42,188 nt of DNA from Lachnospiraceae bacterium. Its GTDB lineage: Bacteria > Bacillota > Clostridia > Lachnospirales > Lachnospiraceae. The notes beneath the pieces are model-generated. The model was not told where the DNA came from. It saw only the letters and a program-made list of their open reading frames with translations, and did no database searches. Location of the stretch: assembly GCA_024692885.1 (NCBI GenBank), contig JAILLZ010000096.1, forward strand, positions 1 through 42,188. The letters run 5' to 3'. Made by a program: the position numbers and the translations under genes. Shown one piece after another: positions 32,519 to 41,982 of the stretch. Each line of letters starts with the position of its first letter. Position 1 is the first letter of the stretch.

Positions 32519-33883
32519 CTAAGCTTCCTCGCCTTTGAGTTCTTTGATCTTCTCAAGAATAAGTTTTTCATTGAATGCGAAGAAGAGGCATGCTCCTATG
32601 AAGCAGGTGATGAAAGCGATGACAGCTGTAGCTCTGTAGCTTTCCGGTGTCTGTGATACTGTCACAGATGTGAAAATAACAAGTGCGATAGCCTGTCCCA
32701 TCTTGAATGCGAAAGTTCTTGCAGCGAAGAACATTCCGCTTCTGTCTTCTCCGGTCTCAAGTCTAGTGAGCTCAGCAACATCTGCTACACAGGCCTGTGG
32801 AAGAATTCCTAAGATTGCCATAGGAATTGCGGCAGCAACAGCTACGATAAATCCCCAATGAAGACCCTTTCCGCAGAATGATGTGATTGCAAATACACAT
32901 GAGTATGCGAAAAATCCGACGATGATAAGTTTTTTCTTTCCAATCTTCTTTGCGAGGAAGTTAACAAGCGGATAGAGGCAAACGCTTATCGCTGTCATAG
33001 TAGCTGTAAGAACGAATGTCCAAGTATCCTCAATTTCCATAAGCTTTGTCTCATAGAAAGCCAAACCTGTCTGGAAAAGTGTGAGTGCAAAGAAGTAAAT
33101 TACATCACTGTATACAAAACGTCTGAACTGACCGTTTGAAAATGTCTTGACAAGAGAAGTAAACGGTTTTGTATCACTTGGCTTGCTGTCAATGTAATCG
33201 CGCTCTTTAATATAGAAAGCCGGGAATATCATTGCAAGGCAAGCGATGGTAGCCATTATAGCAACTGCGAGTCTGATACTGCTCTTCTGACCTACTGTTG
33301 GCTGAAGTGCTCCGGCAAGGTTTGGAAGAAGGAAAGATATACTCTGTCCAACGATAAATGTAAACGAAATGAAAGTCGAAACATTTATTCTGTGCTCCTG
33401 TGTGTCTCCAAGCTCAGCGATAAGCGCATTGTAAGGTGTGCAGAACATTGTCATGAAAAGGTAGAATACCATCAAAAGTACGAAGAGTACCAAATCATTA
33501 ATAACGATGCTTCCTGTCTGAGGAAGAACGAAAAGTCCTATTGTAACAAGCGCAAACGGAATAGCCATCACGCGCATAAACGGGATACGTCTTCCACCGG
33601 GGTTGTCGCTTCTGTCAGACCATCCGGCGATGAGCGGATCTGTTATGGCGTCGAAGATTCTTCCTGCAGCAAGGACAAGCCCGAACAGTGTCAGCTTGAA
33701 GAAGATAGGATCCTGAGTGATGCCCGATGCGAAAATACCTGTGTTTGGATTCATCTCATCAGGGCTTCCGGTATAGTAATAAACCATCCAGTTTGAAACT
33801 ACTCCTGAGAGGAGACTCCATCCAAACTGCCCCAATGCGAAAATCCATAATAATTTGTTAGTTATGGGTTTTAGTTGATTCAT
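32519..33883 (-). CDS. GPH-family sugar:cation symporter (MFS)
   Basis: A 454-residue membrane protein with twelve predicted helices of the glycoside-pentoside-hexuronide symporter family (MelB type). Marks include the N-terminal FDAITDPLIAGWSDRSDNPG GRR block and IPFMRVMAIPFA, typical of the loop between helices 2 and 3. It probably imports a di- or oligosaccharide with a cation; the beta-glucosidase in the window is a possible user but is 22 kb away. ATG 33883 has AAAGGAAG eight nt upstream; a longer frame to 33937 lacks a site. Confidence 0.92.
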   Translation of the reverse strand: MNQLKPITNKLLWIFALGQFGWSLLSGVVSNWMVYYYTGSPDEMNPNTGIFASGITQDPIFFKLTLFGLVLAAGRIFDAITDPLIAGWSDRSDNPGGRRIPFMRVMAIPFALVTIGLFVLPQTGSIVINDLVLFVLLMVFYLFMTMFCTPYNALIAELGDTQEHRINVSTFISFTFIVGQSISFLLPNLAGALQPTVGQKSSIRLAVAIMATIACLAMIFPAFYIKERDYIDSKPSDTKPFTSLVKTFSNGQFRRFVYSDVIYFFALTLFQTGLAFYETKLMEIEDTWTFVLTATMTAISVCLYPLVNFLAKKIGKKKLIIVGFFAYSCVFAITSFCGKGLHWGFIVAVAAAIPMAILGILPQACVADVAELTRLETGEDRSGMFFAARTFAFKMGQAIALVIFTSVTVSQTPESYRATAVIAFITCFIGACLFFAFNEKLILEKIKELKGEEA

Positions 33884-34184
33884 TTTTTTGCTTCCTTTCG
33901 AGTCATAATAGGGGCTTAGCATAATTTTTTTGTGCAAAATCGCGCCCTTTTAGAAAAATTATATAAAAAAACCGTCAAACAAACTAGCTAAAAAAAACAC
34001 ATTTTCGACCATTTTTGAACATTTCAGAAAAAAACGGTAAAAACATCTCTGATATTTGTGCAAATCGATGAAGAAAATAAAGCAATTTGTTGAATTAAAA
34101 GTGAAACATGTATTATAATACTATTAACTATGATGTAGTATTTTGGTCTAATTATAAGTAATTATAATTTATGGGGTTTTTGTT
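33884..34184. promoter_or_regulatory. Divergent region between the symporter and adenylate cyclase
   Basis: AT-rich, 300 bp, no gene. A plus-strand promoter is clear: -35 TTGAAT (34090-34095), 18 bp, -10 TATAAT (34114-34119), leading to the cyclase. Two copies of the palindromic TTTGTGCAAA lie at 33929-33938 and 34055-34064, 126 bp apart (about twelve helical turns), one near each gene. They may be operators for a shared regulator. Confidence 0.5.
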
Positions 34185-35996
34185 ATGAAAAGTAAGAGGG
34201 AGAAAGTCTTATTCATAGTAGTGGCAATTGCCATAGTTCTGGTGACATTTGTTTTGTCATTTTCAAATGTCTTATACTCTTTTGACAAGATATTCTCGGA
34301 CCCGATTTATCAGGTCCCTTCAAGCACGAACACAAATATAAAAATAATAGGTATAGATGAAAAGACTCTTGCCGAATACGGAGACGTTACCGATTGGTCA
34401 AGACAGGTAACAGCGGACCTTATCACCACTTTGACGGACGATCCGCAGTACGCACCTTCAGTTATCGGACTCGATGTACTTTACATTTCAGAACAGAACG
34501 ATGCCGGTGATGCAGCCCTGGCAGAAGCATGCAAGAGCGCATCTGAAAACGGAACACAGGTTGTTTCCGCAGCAAATCTTGTTTACAAGACCTCTGTCAC
34601 AAGAACGGACGAGGGAACACTTGCGGTAAACAGAAACAACGTTGAGAACATAGAGTATCCATATTCCGGACTTAATGAGAATACATTGGTTGGATTTGCA
34701 AATACCACCCAGGATGTTGACGGATACATCAGATATGCAAAGCTTTCAGAGGAATTTAACGGAGAGAGTATGGATTCTCTTTCCACAGCAGTTTACAAGG
34801 CATATTGCAACAAAAAGGGTGAGACAGCAAATCTTCCTAAAACATACAAAAACAATATTTTCGGTTTTACATTCTCCGGGAAGAGTGGAGGTTACGAGGT
34901 TGTTTCACTTTCCGATGTATTAAGCGGAAATGTTGACAGCAGAGCATTTGCGGGTTCCATCGTTCTCTTTGGTGCATATGCTCCGGGAATGCAGGATGCT
35001 TACAATGTGGCAATCCAAAAAGGTACACAGATGTACGGAGTGGAAATCCATGCAAATATCGTGGAGGCGCTTCTTGAAGGAAAAACTGCAGTGCCTGCAA
35101 ACTTCTGGATTTACACACTTATACTCATTGTCATTGCGCTGATTTTCTATGTAATCTGCGACCATGTGAAGATTGTTCCGGCCACATCGCTTTTGGTGGC
35201 ATTCATCGTACTTAATCTCCTTGCAGGAAAACTCCTGTACATGAGAGGCATCATCATAAATATCATTATACTCCCGATTGTGCTTTTGGCTGTTTATGCT
35301 TACCAGCTCATAACCGGATACCTTGTAGAGTGGTTAAAGAGAAGGCAGACCGTGGAGGCGTTCAAAAAATACGTTGCGCCTCAGGTTGTTGATGAGATTT
35401 CAAAAAAAGGCGAATTCAATATCGTGCTTGGTGGTGAGAACAGAGATATCGCAGTTCTTTTCGTTGATATCCGTGGATTTACACCTATGTCCGAGGGCCT
35501 CGAGCCTGAGCAGGTTGTATCCATATTAAATGAATACTTGAGCCTCACCACAAATTCAATTTTCAAAAACAACGGTACTCTTGATAAATTCGTCGGTGAT
35601 GCAACTATGGCGGTTTTCAATGCACCGTTTGATTTGGACGATTATGTTTACAGAGCTGTATGTACAGCAAGAGATATAGCAGCAGGAAGTGACGAACTCG
35701 AAAAGAAACTCATGGAGAGATTCGGAAAGTCCGTAAGCTTCGGTATCGGAGTAAACTGCGGACCAGCTGTCGTTGGTAATATCGGTTGTGAGTTCAGAAT
35801 GGACTACACAGCCATCGGAGATACGGTTAATACCGCTGCCCGTCTTGAGGCAAACGCAAAGCGCGGACAGATACTTATAAGCGATAAAGTGTTTGAGAGA
35901 GTGAAAGACAGAGTAGAGGTCACTCCTATAGGAGCGATTCCTTTGAAAGGAAAGAGCAACGAAGTATTTGTATATCAGGTGGATAAAGTGCTTTAG
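34185..35996 (+). CDS. CHASE2-domain class III adenylate/guanylate cyclase
   Basis: Predicted cAMP-forming (possibly cGMP) receptor of 603 residues. An N-terminal helix is followed by an extracellular CHASE2 domain (about 40-300; IKIIGIDEKTLAEYGD, SVIGLDVLYISE, IVLFGAYAPGMQD), three helices (about 308-390) and a cytosolic class III cyclase domain. Metal-binding residues are D428 (FVDIRGF) and D472 (KFVGDATMAVF), and the later motifs DYTAIGDTVNTAARLE give the Asn and Arg of the transition-state pair. Substrate-choice residues were not resolved, so guanylate cyclase cannot be excluded. It has its own promoter and is followed by the isomerase gene 9 bp after its stop. Class III cyclases are uncommon in Clostridia. 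Confidence 0.92.
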   Translation: MKSKREKVLFIVVAIAIVLVTFVLSFSNVLYSFDKIFSDPIYQVPSSTNTNIKIIGIDEKTLAEYGDVTDWSRQVTADLITTLTDDPQYAPSVIGLDVLYISEQNDAGDAALAEACKSASENGTQVVSAANLVYKTSVTRTDEGTLAVNRNNVENIEYPYSGLNENTLVGFANTTQDVDGYIRYAKLSEEFNGESMDSLSTAVYKAYCNKKGETANLPKTYKNNIFGFTFSGKSGGYEVVSLSDVLSGNVDSRAFAGSIVLFGAYAPGMQDAYNVAIQKGTQMYGVEIHANIVEALLEGKTAVPANFWIYTLILIVIALIFYVICDHVKIVPATSLLVAFIVLNLLAGKLLYMRGIIINIIILPIVLLAVYAYQLITGYLVEWLKRRQTVEAFKKYVAPQVVDEISKKGEFNIVLGGENRDIAVLFVDIRGFTPMSEGLEPEQVVSILNEYLSLTTNSIFKNNGTLDKFVGDATMAVFNAPFDLDDYVYRAVCTARDIAAGSDELEKKLMERFGKSVSFGIGVNCGPAVVGNIGCEFRMDYTAIGDTVNTAARLEANAKRGQILISDKVFERVKDRVEVTPIGAIPLKGKSNEVFVYQVDKVL

Positions 35997-36005
35997 CTCA
36001 AACGA

Positions 36006-36827
36006 ATGCCTATGAAAAGAAAGATTCTTATCATACCGGATATAGAAAGAATAGACGAGAGTCTGAAGGTGGCTGAGAAATATGATTTGGCCTTTGAGTA
36101 CAACGACTTCTATATGCCGGACTTGCTTGATGACTCCGCAAGGCTGAAAAAGACGGTGGAGACTTACAAAAGTTTAGACAGGGACAGAAGCAATGACACG
36201 CTTCACGGGGTGTTTTACGACATCACGGTTCACAGCGATGACCCTAAGATAAAACAGATTTCAGAGGACAGAATAAAGAGTTCTTTGGATATAGCTACAG
36301 AGCTTGGAGTGACAGGTGTCATCTTCCACACAAACTATCTGGCAAACTTTAAGGTGGCTTTTTATGAGGATGCCTGGGTAGAGAGAAACGTGGCTTTCTG
36401 GAGCAAACTTGTGAAGGAAACGCCGAATCTCAACATTTACATTGAAAACATGTTTGATGAGGAACCGGGACTTATAGTCAGATTGTTTGAAAGACTCTTT
36501 AATGATGGCATTCTCACACCGGAGGAAAAGAAAAGGATAGGCATATGCTTTGATTATGCCCATGCAAATGCCTTCGGAAATGACATGGATCTTTGGGAAA
36601 ACAGTGTGTTTCCTTATGTGAAACACATGCACATAAATGACAACGACCTCAAGGCGGATCTTCACCAGCCTATGGGAGAAGGAAAAATCGATTGGGCGAG
36701 ATTCAATAGATTTGTTCAGGAAAAAAATATCAATTCCTCAGTTTTGGTGGAGATGAAGAGCATTGAAGGGCAGATAAAATCTTTGGAATTTATGAAAGAG
36801 AATCATATATATCCGTATGATAAATAA
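36006..36827 (+). CDS. TIM-barrel sugar isomerase/epimerase-like protein
   Basis: A 273-residue protein of the xylose-isomerase-like TIM-barrel superfamily (also AP endonuclease family 2). Barrel metal-site strands can be followed: HGVFYDITVHS, GVIFHTNYL, IYIENMFDEEPG, GICFDYAHANAFG, HMHINDNDLKAD and LVEMKSIEGQ, which provide Glu, Asp and His ligands. It could isomerise or epimerise a sugar or sugar phosphate; the substrate is unknown. It begins 9 bp after the cyclase stop and lacks a strong ribosome site, so translation is probably coupled to the cyclase. Confidence 0.85.
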   Translation: MPMKRKILIIPDIERIDESLKVAEKYDLAFEYNDFYMPDLLDDSARLKKTVETYKSLDRDRSNDTLHGVFYDITVHSDDPKIKQISEDRIKSSLDIATELGVTGVIFHTNYLANFKVAFYEDAWVERNVAFWSKLVKETPNLNIYIENMFDEEPGLIVRLFERLFNDGILTPEEKKRIGICFDYAHANAFGNDMDLWENSVFPYVKHMHINDNDLKADLHQPMGEGKIDWARFNRFVQEKNINSSVLVEMKSIEGQIKSLEFMKENHIYPYDK

Positions 36828-36892
36828 TTTGAGGGTTTATTTACACACATATAGATGAATGTGATGGAAAGGTATATTACAGGGGGTAGGTT

Positions 36893-38365
36893 ATGTTAGG
36901 TGTTGCCGAACTGAGAGAAATGCTGAATATAGGCATTGAACTCACCACCGAGAAAAATCAGAATCTTCTCTTAAAGAAGATGGTTACGAGCGCCATGGAT
37001 ATCGCGGAATGCGATGCCGGAACTCTGTATCTCTATGTGGATGACAAACTTCAGTTCAAAATAATGAGGACAATCTCTCTTGGAATCAGTCAGGGAGAAG
37101 ACGGAGAAAAAATAGACCTCCCACCTGTTCCTTTAAAAGAGGGAAATGTCTGTGCGTACACAGCTATTCACAGAGAACTTGTAAATATACCGGACGTTTA
37201 CACCAGTGACCGATTCGATTTCAGCGGACCTAAGAATTACGACAAGATTACGGGATACAGAACAGGTTCCATGTTGGTCATTCCTTTGGAGGACTCGGAA
37301 AATGTTCTCGTTGGAGTGCTTCAGCTTATAAATAAGCATGGTTCCAAGATGGATCCTTTCACCGAGGAAGACGAATTTTTGATAAGGTCCTTGGGTTCCA
37401 TGGCAGCCATTTCTCTTTCGGAGAAGATATACCTTACGGAAGTTAAAGAGCAGATGCACAGCTTCGTGCAGGCTTTCGCAACCGCAGTCGACGAAAGAAC
37501 ACCTTACAATGGCTCACACACAAGAAAGGTTACGCAGTATTCCGTTATTTTGGCGGACTATATAAACAAGCTTCACGAAAAGGGTGAAACGGAAGATTAC
37601 TTCAACGAAAACCGCAGGGAACAGCTTGAACTTGCAGCAACCCTTCATGATATAGGAAAGATGATTGTTCCGCTTTCGGTCATGAACAAAGCAACAAGAC
37701 TTGACGATGACCTGCCGAAACTCATAGCGAGATACGAACTTTTGAGTGTCTGCTACGAGAGAGACATGTACAAGGGACGTATCACAAAGGAAGAAAACGA
37801 AGAAATTCAAAAATACATTCAGGAATCTCTTGACTTTATTAAGGAGATAGATTCAGCCGGATTCATGCCGGATGAAAAACTGGAGAGAGTTGCGGATATT
37901 GCCGAGCATAAATACGTAAAGGAGGACGGAACCGTCATTCCGTTCCTTGAAGATAATGAAAAGGAGTGCCTTATGATAAGAAAAGGTACCCTCACCGACG
38001 AGGAGAGAAAGACCATGGAGAGCCATGTTGTCATGACAAAGAAAATCCTCGATCAGGTACATTTCAACAAGAGATATTGCAATGTGGCAAAGTTTGCCGC
38101 AGAGCACCATGAGAAACTCAACGGAAAAGGTTATCCAAACGGTCTTACAGCCGATGAACTTTGTCTTGAATCCAGAATGCTTGCGGTGTGTGATGTGTAT
38201 GACGCCCTCACTTCAAGCGACAGACCATACAAGAAACCTATGCCGAAGGAAAAGGCCTTTGCCATTCTTTACGACATGGTTAAGTACAACGAGCTGGAGG
38301 AGAGACTCGTAAAGTATCTTGAGGAAGCCTTATCTGATCCTGAGGTGGAAGCTTCTGTCAAGTAA
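36893..38365 (+). CDS. GAF-HD-GYP phosphodiesterase with a large insertion
   Basis: Cytosolic protein of 490 residues: a GAF domain (about 15-180; CDAGTLYLYVDDKLQF, YRTGSMLVIPLED, GVLQLINK) followed by HD-GYP. H252-D253 (LHDIGKMIVP), ESHVVMTK, AEHHEKLNGKGYPNG and VCDVYDALTS are all present, though Asp of the usual HHERxDGxGYP is Asn. About 160 residues separate HD from GYP; in the 5482-7818 protein it is about 65, so roughly 95 residues of extra helical sequence sit between helices of the metal site. The start has GGGGG before TAGGTT-ATG. The surface-protein gene starts 13 bp after its stop, suggesting one transcript. Confidence 0.9.
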   Translation: MLGVAELREMLNIGIELTTEKNQNLLLKKMVTSAMDIAECDAGTLYLYVDDKLQFKIMRTISLGISQGEDGEKIDLPPVPLKEGNVCAYTAIHRELVNIPDVYTSDRFDFSGPKNYDKITGYRTGSMLVIPLEDSENVLVGVLQLINKHGSKMDPFTEEDEFLIRSLGSMAAISLSEKIYLTEVKEQMHSFVQAFATAVDERTPYNGSHTRKVTQYSVILADYINKLHEKGETEDYFNENRREQLELAATLHDIGKMIVPLSVMNKATRLDDDLPKLIARYELLSVCYERDMYKGRITKEENEEIQKYIQESLDFIKEIDSAGFMPDEKLERVADIAEHKYVKEDGTVIPFLEDNEKECLMIRKGTLTDEERKTMESHVVMTKKILDQVHFNKRYCNVAKFAAEHHEKLNGKGYPNGLTADELCLESRMLAVCDVYDALTSSDRPYKKPMPKEKAFAILYDMVKYNELEERLVKYLEEALSDPEVEASVK

Positions 38366-38378
38366 AGGGGTTTGTTTT

Positions 38379-40123
38379 ATGAGTGTACGTTATCTCAGTG
38401 GGAAGACACTTAAAAGAATAGCGGCAGTAACAGTTGTATTTGCCCTGCTTATTACTTTGCCGGCGGTTGCAGCAAACGGTGCAATTTCATCCAGTTTGAC
38501 TATAAATTATAATTTTGCCGGGGACACGAATATAGTTAAAACTGAACAATTGCAACTCACTTCTTCAAGCGACTCGGAAAATCTGTTAACGGGAAGCTTT
38601 ACGTTGCCTGAAACCCTGGGAGAGGATGCCGACCACTATATTTATCAGTATTCCTGGTCAACCGAAGTTGATGAGACACAGGGATATGAGAGTGTGAATT
38701 ATACCCATTCTGTGCTTAGTGGACTGCCGGGAGAAAGTGATGTTGTCACGGCTGACTTAGGAAACCTTAATGAGCCGTCTACAGCCAATGGGGCCAATCT
38801 CGGTTCAGTGAGCATACATGCGCACCTATACGAGCGTAACGTCGTAAAGCTGAATTATATGAGCGATGATCAACTTCTTGAAACAGAATCGCTCAAACAG
38901 AGTGCAAGCGGTCAGACTGTGTACAATTTTACTGTTACGTCCTCGGTTCCGACATCGGATGCCGGAGCGTTTTACGGATGGAGAGAGGATGAAGAGCCAG
39001 ATGTATTCTACAGAGCCGGAGATACCTTTGCCGCATCAGAAGATTCCCTTTCATGGGTTTCCGGAGAGTGGTATACGGATTCGCAGGATCACAATACCGG
39101 AATCGTAACTCTTAGCGCCGCGTATGGACATACGGAAAAGCAATATATGTGGACGATGAGGGCAATGCAGTGATGGAACCTTCATCGGAAGTGCATATGG
39201 ACGGACAGACTTACAGCATCTCGGCATCTGAGATTACAGGATATGAAAATCCTTATGTTTCCTCCGGAGAACCAAGCGGCACCATGGGAAACGATGACAT
39301 AAATGTTACTTTTACGTACATGCCAAGAACCTACGGTCTCACTGCAAAATACGTGGATGAGAGCGGAAATGAGCTTGCTGAGTCGGTGAGAAGCGATTGC
39401 AAATACAACAAGCAGTATTCGACAAGTGCTAAAGAAATCACGGGCTACACACTGACAGCGACACCTTCAGATGCGACAGGAACCATGCCGGCATCGGATA
39501 AGACTGTCACCTATGTTTACGCAAAGAACAAGTACAAACTCACTGTGAAATATCAGAACGAGGATGGAAAGAACATAAAAGATAAGACTGAGAAGGATGT
39601 TTACTACGGAGACGAGTACTCTGTGGAAAAAGAAAACATTGCCGGTTACATCCTTACTGAGACACCTTCCAATGCACAAGGAACTGTAGGACTTAAAGAT
39701 ATTACGGTAAAGTTTGTGTACAAGCCGAGGACCTACAGCATTACATATGACTTGAACGGAGGAAGCTTAAGTAAGTCAAACCCGGAAACCTACACTGTGG
39801 AGTCGGACAAGATTACACTGAACAACCCTACAAAGGATGGATACGACTTTACCGGATGGACCGGTTCAAACGGGGACGATCCCGATACATCGGTTTCCAT
39901 AAAGAAGGGTTCCACGGGAGATAAAAAATACAAAGCAAACTGGGAAATGGATTCGGACTCAAACGTATCCGGAGAAGGCGGAACAAAGAGCCTTAAAAAG
40001 GGAAAGAAAAACCGTATGGAAAGCGGCAGATGGACTATAACCGGTGATGCAACCATATATAACGGTGATTTGGATTTTTATGTACCGGAGGATATCAGTC
40101 TTACATTTACAGCTGTTAAATAA
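38379..40123 (+). pseudogene. Secreted MucBP/B-repeat protein, frameshifted (first of tandem family)
   Basis: Two overlapping frames make up one protein. Frame A (38379-39173) has a signal peptide (MSVRYLSGKTLKR then a hydrophobic core) and the N-terminal family domain, ending just after AAYGHT. Frame B (in frame from before 39149 to 40123) resumes with YVDDEGN, matching the YVDDQGEE that follows YGHY in the intact neighbour. The shift falls in the short A run at 39134-39140; one missing base would restore the frame. Frame B then has MucBP-type repeats (YVDESGNELAE, YQNEDGKNI), a Listeria/Bacteroides-type B repeat (ITYDLNGGSL through GWTG to YKANWE) and the shared C-terminal module. No LPXTG or C-terminal helix. 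AAAGGGG lies eight nt before the ATG. It could be a real mutation, programmed frameshift, or a sequencing error. Confidence 0.8.
39971..40019 (+). repeat. 49-bp block identical between tandem paralogs (copy 1)
   Basis: Identical to 41815-41863. It encodes GEGGTKSLKKGKKNRM, the basic linker before the C-terminal module. Flanking sequence is diverged at third positions, so this block is unusually conserved or recently converted. Confidence 0.8.
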
Positions 40124-40167
40124 TAAATGATATTGATGTAAAATGAGAAGAAAAAGAGGAGAGCATT

Positions 40168-41967
40168 ATGGAGGTAAGTTATTTAAGCAAAAGAGGATTA
40201 AAACGTCTTTTGGCATGGCTTATGATTTTTGTCATTGTTTTGTGTATACCGTGTATACCAAAGATGCAAAATGCAAAGGCAGCGACGAATGTCATACTAG
40301 AACTTGGGCTTTCTGTTGGAGGCTTTGATGTTTTATCAACTGAAGTCAGTTTAAGGTATGATTCAACCAACTTTGAGGCGACAGGAAGCTATACGTTTCC
40401 TGCCGAAGTTACGGTTAATGGAAATGAAGCTTTTCCATATGGATCATACAGTATTATGGACGCTGTATTAGGTAATTATCCTATAAATATAACCGAGAGT
40501 AACGTGGACTATGATAATGGCTATGCAGGTGGAGACACATGGGATATTCAATTAATGATTTCGCCGGATAACGCTCAACAAATATCAGAAGGTCTTCATA
40601 TAGGTCATGCGAGCTTTTATGTAAATACCGCTCAATATAAAAACATTGTTACATTGAATTATTATGATCAGGGTGATTATGATGCCGTATTTGCTACAGA
40701 CACAGTAAAACAGTCCAGTCCCAATGCGACAGAATATGTTTTCAATATCATATCAAGCGAGCCAACGACAGAAGACGGTAAATTTATAGCTTGGAAACCA
40801 TATTTATCCGAACAGACAACGGAAGCATATTCAAGTGATTCGAGCAAAGGTAACACACAGTATAGGGCTTCTTCAGCCTCACCTACATGGACGGTCACAT
40901 CCTCTAGTTGGTACGATGAGTCTACCACAGAACCAAGTAGTGCTTCTGTATCTCTCTATGCCAGATATGGTCATTACATGAATGTAAAATATGTGGACGA
41001 TCAGGGCGAGGAGATAAGAACGGCTGACCAGACGCTGTACGAAGACGGCAGCTATTTTGAAATAGAAGTCCCTGAAATAGATGGCTTCGAAGCACCTGAA
41101 TTAAATGAAGATGAAAGATATGGTTACATGGAAGGCGGATCTCAGACCTTAACACTTACATACCTTCCATATGAGTATGAGCTTACAACAAGGTTTGTTG
41201 ATGAGGACGGTAATACGCTTGCCGAGGAGCAGCGAACTCAAGTTAAGTGCAACAGGTCTTATCAGACTACTCCGGTTGAAGTTACAGGTTATTCTGTAAA
41301 GACCACACCGGATAATGCAAGTGGAAAGATGCCTGCATCTAATACTACAGTCACATATGTATACCAGAAAAACAAATACACTGCTACTGTTAAGTATTTA
41401 AACGAAGAAGGCAAAAAAATTCAGGACAATAAAACACAGGAGATAGAGTATGGCGCTTCTTATTCTATCGAAAAAGAAAATGTTGCTGGATATATACTTA
41501 AGGAAACCCCTGATAATGCAAAGGGAACTATGCCAGCAAAAGATATTACCGTAAAGTTTATCTATAAACCTAGAACTTACAATATTACTTATGATTTGAA
41601 CGGAGGAACATTAAGCAAGTCAAATCCGAGCACCTATACGGTTGAGTCGGATAAGATTACGTTAAACAATCCGGAAAGAGAGAACTACACATTTACAGGA
41701 TGGACCGGTTCAAACGGAGATAATCCGGATACATCGGTTTCCATTAAGAAGGGCTCTACCGGAGATAAGAAATACAAAGCAAATTGGGAAGAAGATCCTG
41801 ATTCAAATGTCAGTGGAGAAGGCGGAACAAAGAGCCTTAAAAAGGGAAAGAAAAACCGTATGGGAAGTGGCAGATGGTCAATAACCGGAGACGCAACCAT
41901 TTATAACGGAGATTCGGATTTCTATGTGCCGGAGGATATCAGTCTTACATTCAATGCAGTGCAATAG
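40168..41967 (+). CDS. Secreted MucBP/B-repeat surface protein (second of tandem family)
   Basis: Intact protein of 599 residues. A signal peptide covers the first ~37 residues (MEVSYLSKRGLKR, hydrophobic core, then NAKAAT). The N-terminal domain (to ~265) is shared only with its neighbours. Then come three or four MucBP-like repeats (YVDDQGEEIR, FVDEDGNTLAEEQ, YLNEEGKKIQD), one B repeat (ITYDLNGGTL, FTGWTGSNGDNPD, YKANWE), a basic linker (KSLKKGKKNRM) and a final ~30-residue beta-rich module (SGRWSITGDATIYNGDSDF to the end). No sorting signal, LysM or SLH motif was seen, so anchoring is unclear. AGGAG lies seven nt before the ATG. Such repeats mediate adhesion in other Gram-positives. Confidence 0.85.
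   Translation: MEVSYLSKRGLKRLLAWLMIFVIVLCIPCIPKMQNAKAATNVILELGLSVGGFDVLSTEVSLRYDSTNFEATGSYTFPAEVTVNGNEAFPYGSYSIMDAVLGNYPINITESNVDYDNGYAGGDTWDIQLMISPDNAQQISEGLHIGHASFYVNTAQYKNIVTLNYYDQGDYDAVFATDTVKQSSPNATEYVFNIISSEPTTEDGKFIAWKPYLSEQTTEAYSSDSSKGNTQYRASSASPTWTVTSSSWYDESTTEPSSASVSLYARYGHYMNVKYVDDQGEEIRTADQTLYEDGSYFEIEVPEIDGFEAPELNEDERYGYMEGGSQTLTLTYLPYEYELTTRFVDEDGNTLAEEQRTQVKCNRSYQTTPVEVTGYSVKTTPDNASGKMPASNTTVTYVYQKNKYTATVKYLNEEGKKIQDNKTQEIEYGASYSIEKENVAGYILKETPDNAKGTMPAKDITVKFIYKPRTYNITYDLNGGTLSKSNPSTYTVESDKITLNNPERENYTFTGWTGSNGDNPDTSVSIKKGSTGDKKYKANWEEDPDSNVSGEGGTKSLKKGKKNRMGSGRWSITGDATIYNGDSDFYVPEDISLTFNAVQ
41815..41863 (+). repeat. 49-bp block identical between tandem paralogs (copy 2)
   Basis: Second copy of the block at 39971-40019, at the same place relative to the stop codon. 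Confidence 0.8.
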
Positions 41968-41982
41968 AGGGTTTGGGAGATT

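Noticed and set aside
33392-33796. Plus-strand ORF of 134 codons inside the symporter gene
   Set aside because: Shadow of the minus-strand symporter, with no plausible start site.
36828-36892. c-di-GMP riboswitch before one of the signalling or surface genes
   Set aside because: Given the theme I looked for GEMM-type cores upstream of the HD-GYP, cyclase and adhesin genes and saw none by eye; a covariance search would be decisive.
40168-41967. Sortase-anchored protein
   Set aside because: The C-terminus has no LPXTG-like motif, hydrophobic helix or basic tail; it ends in a beta-rich module.
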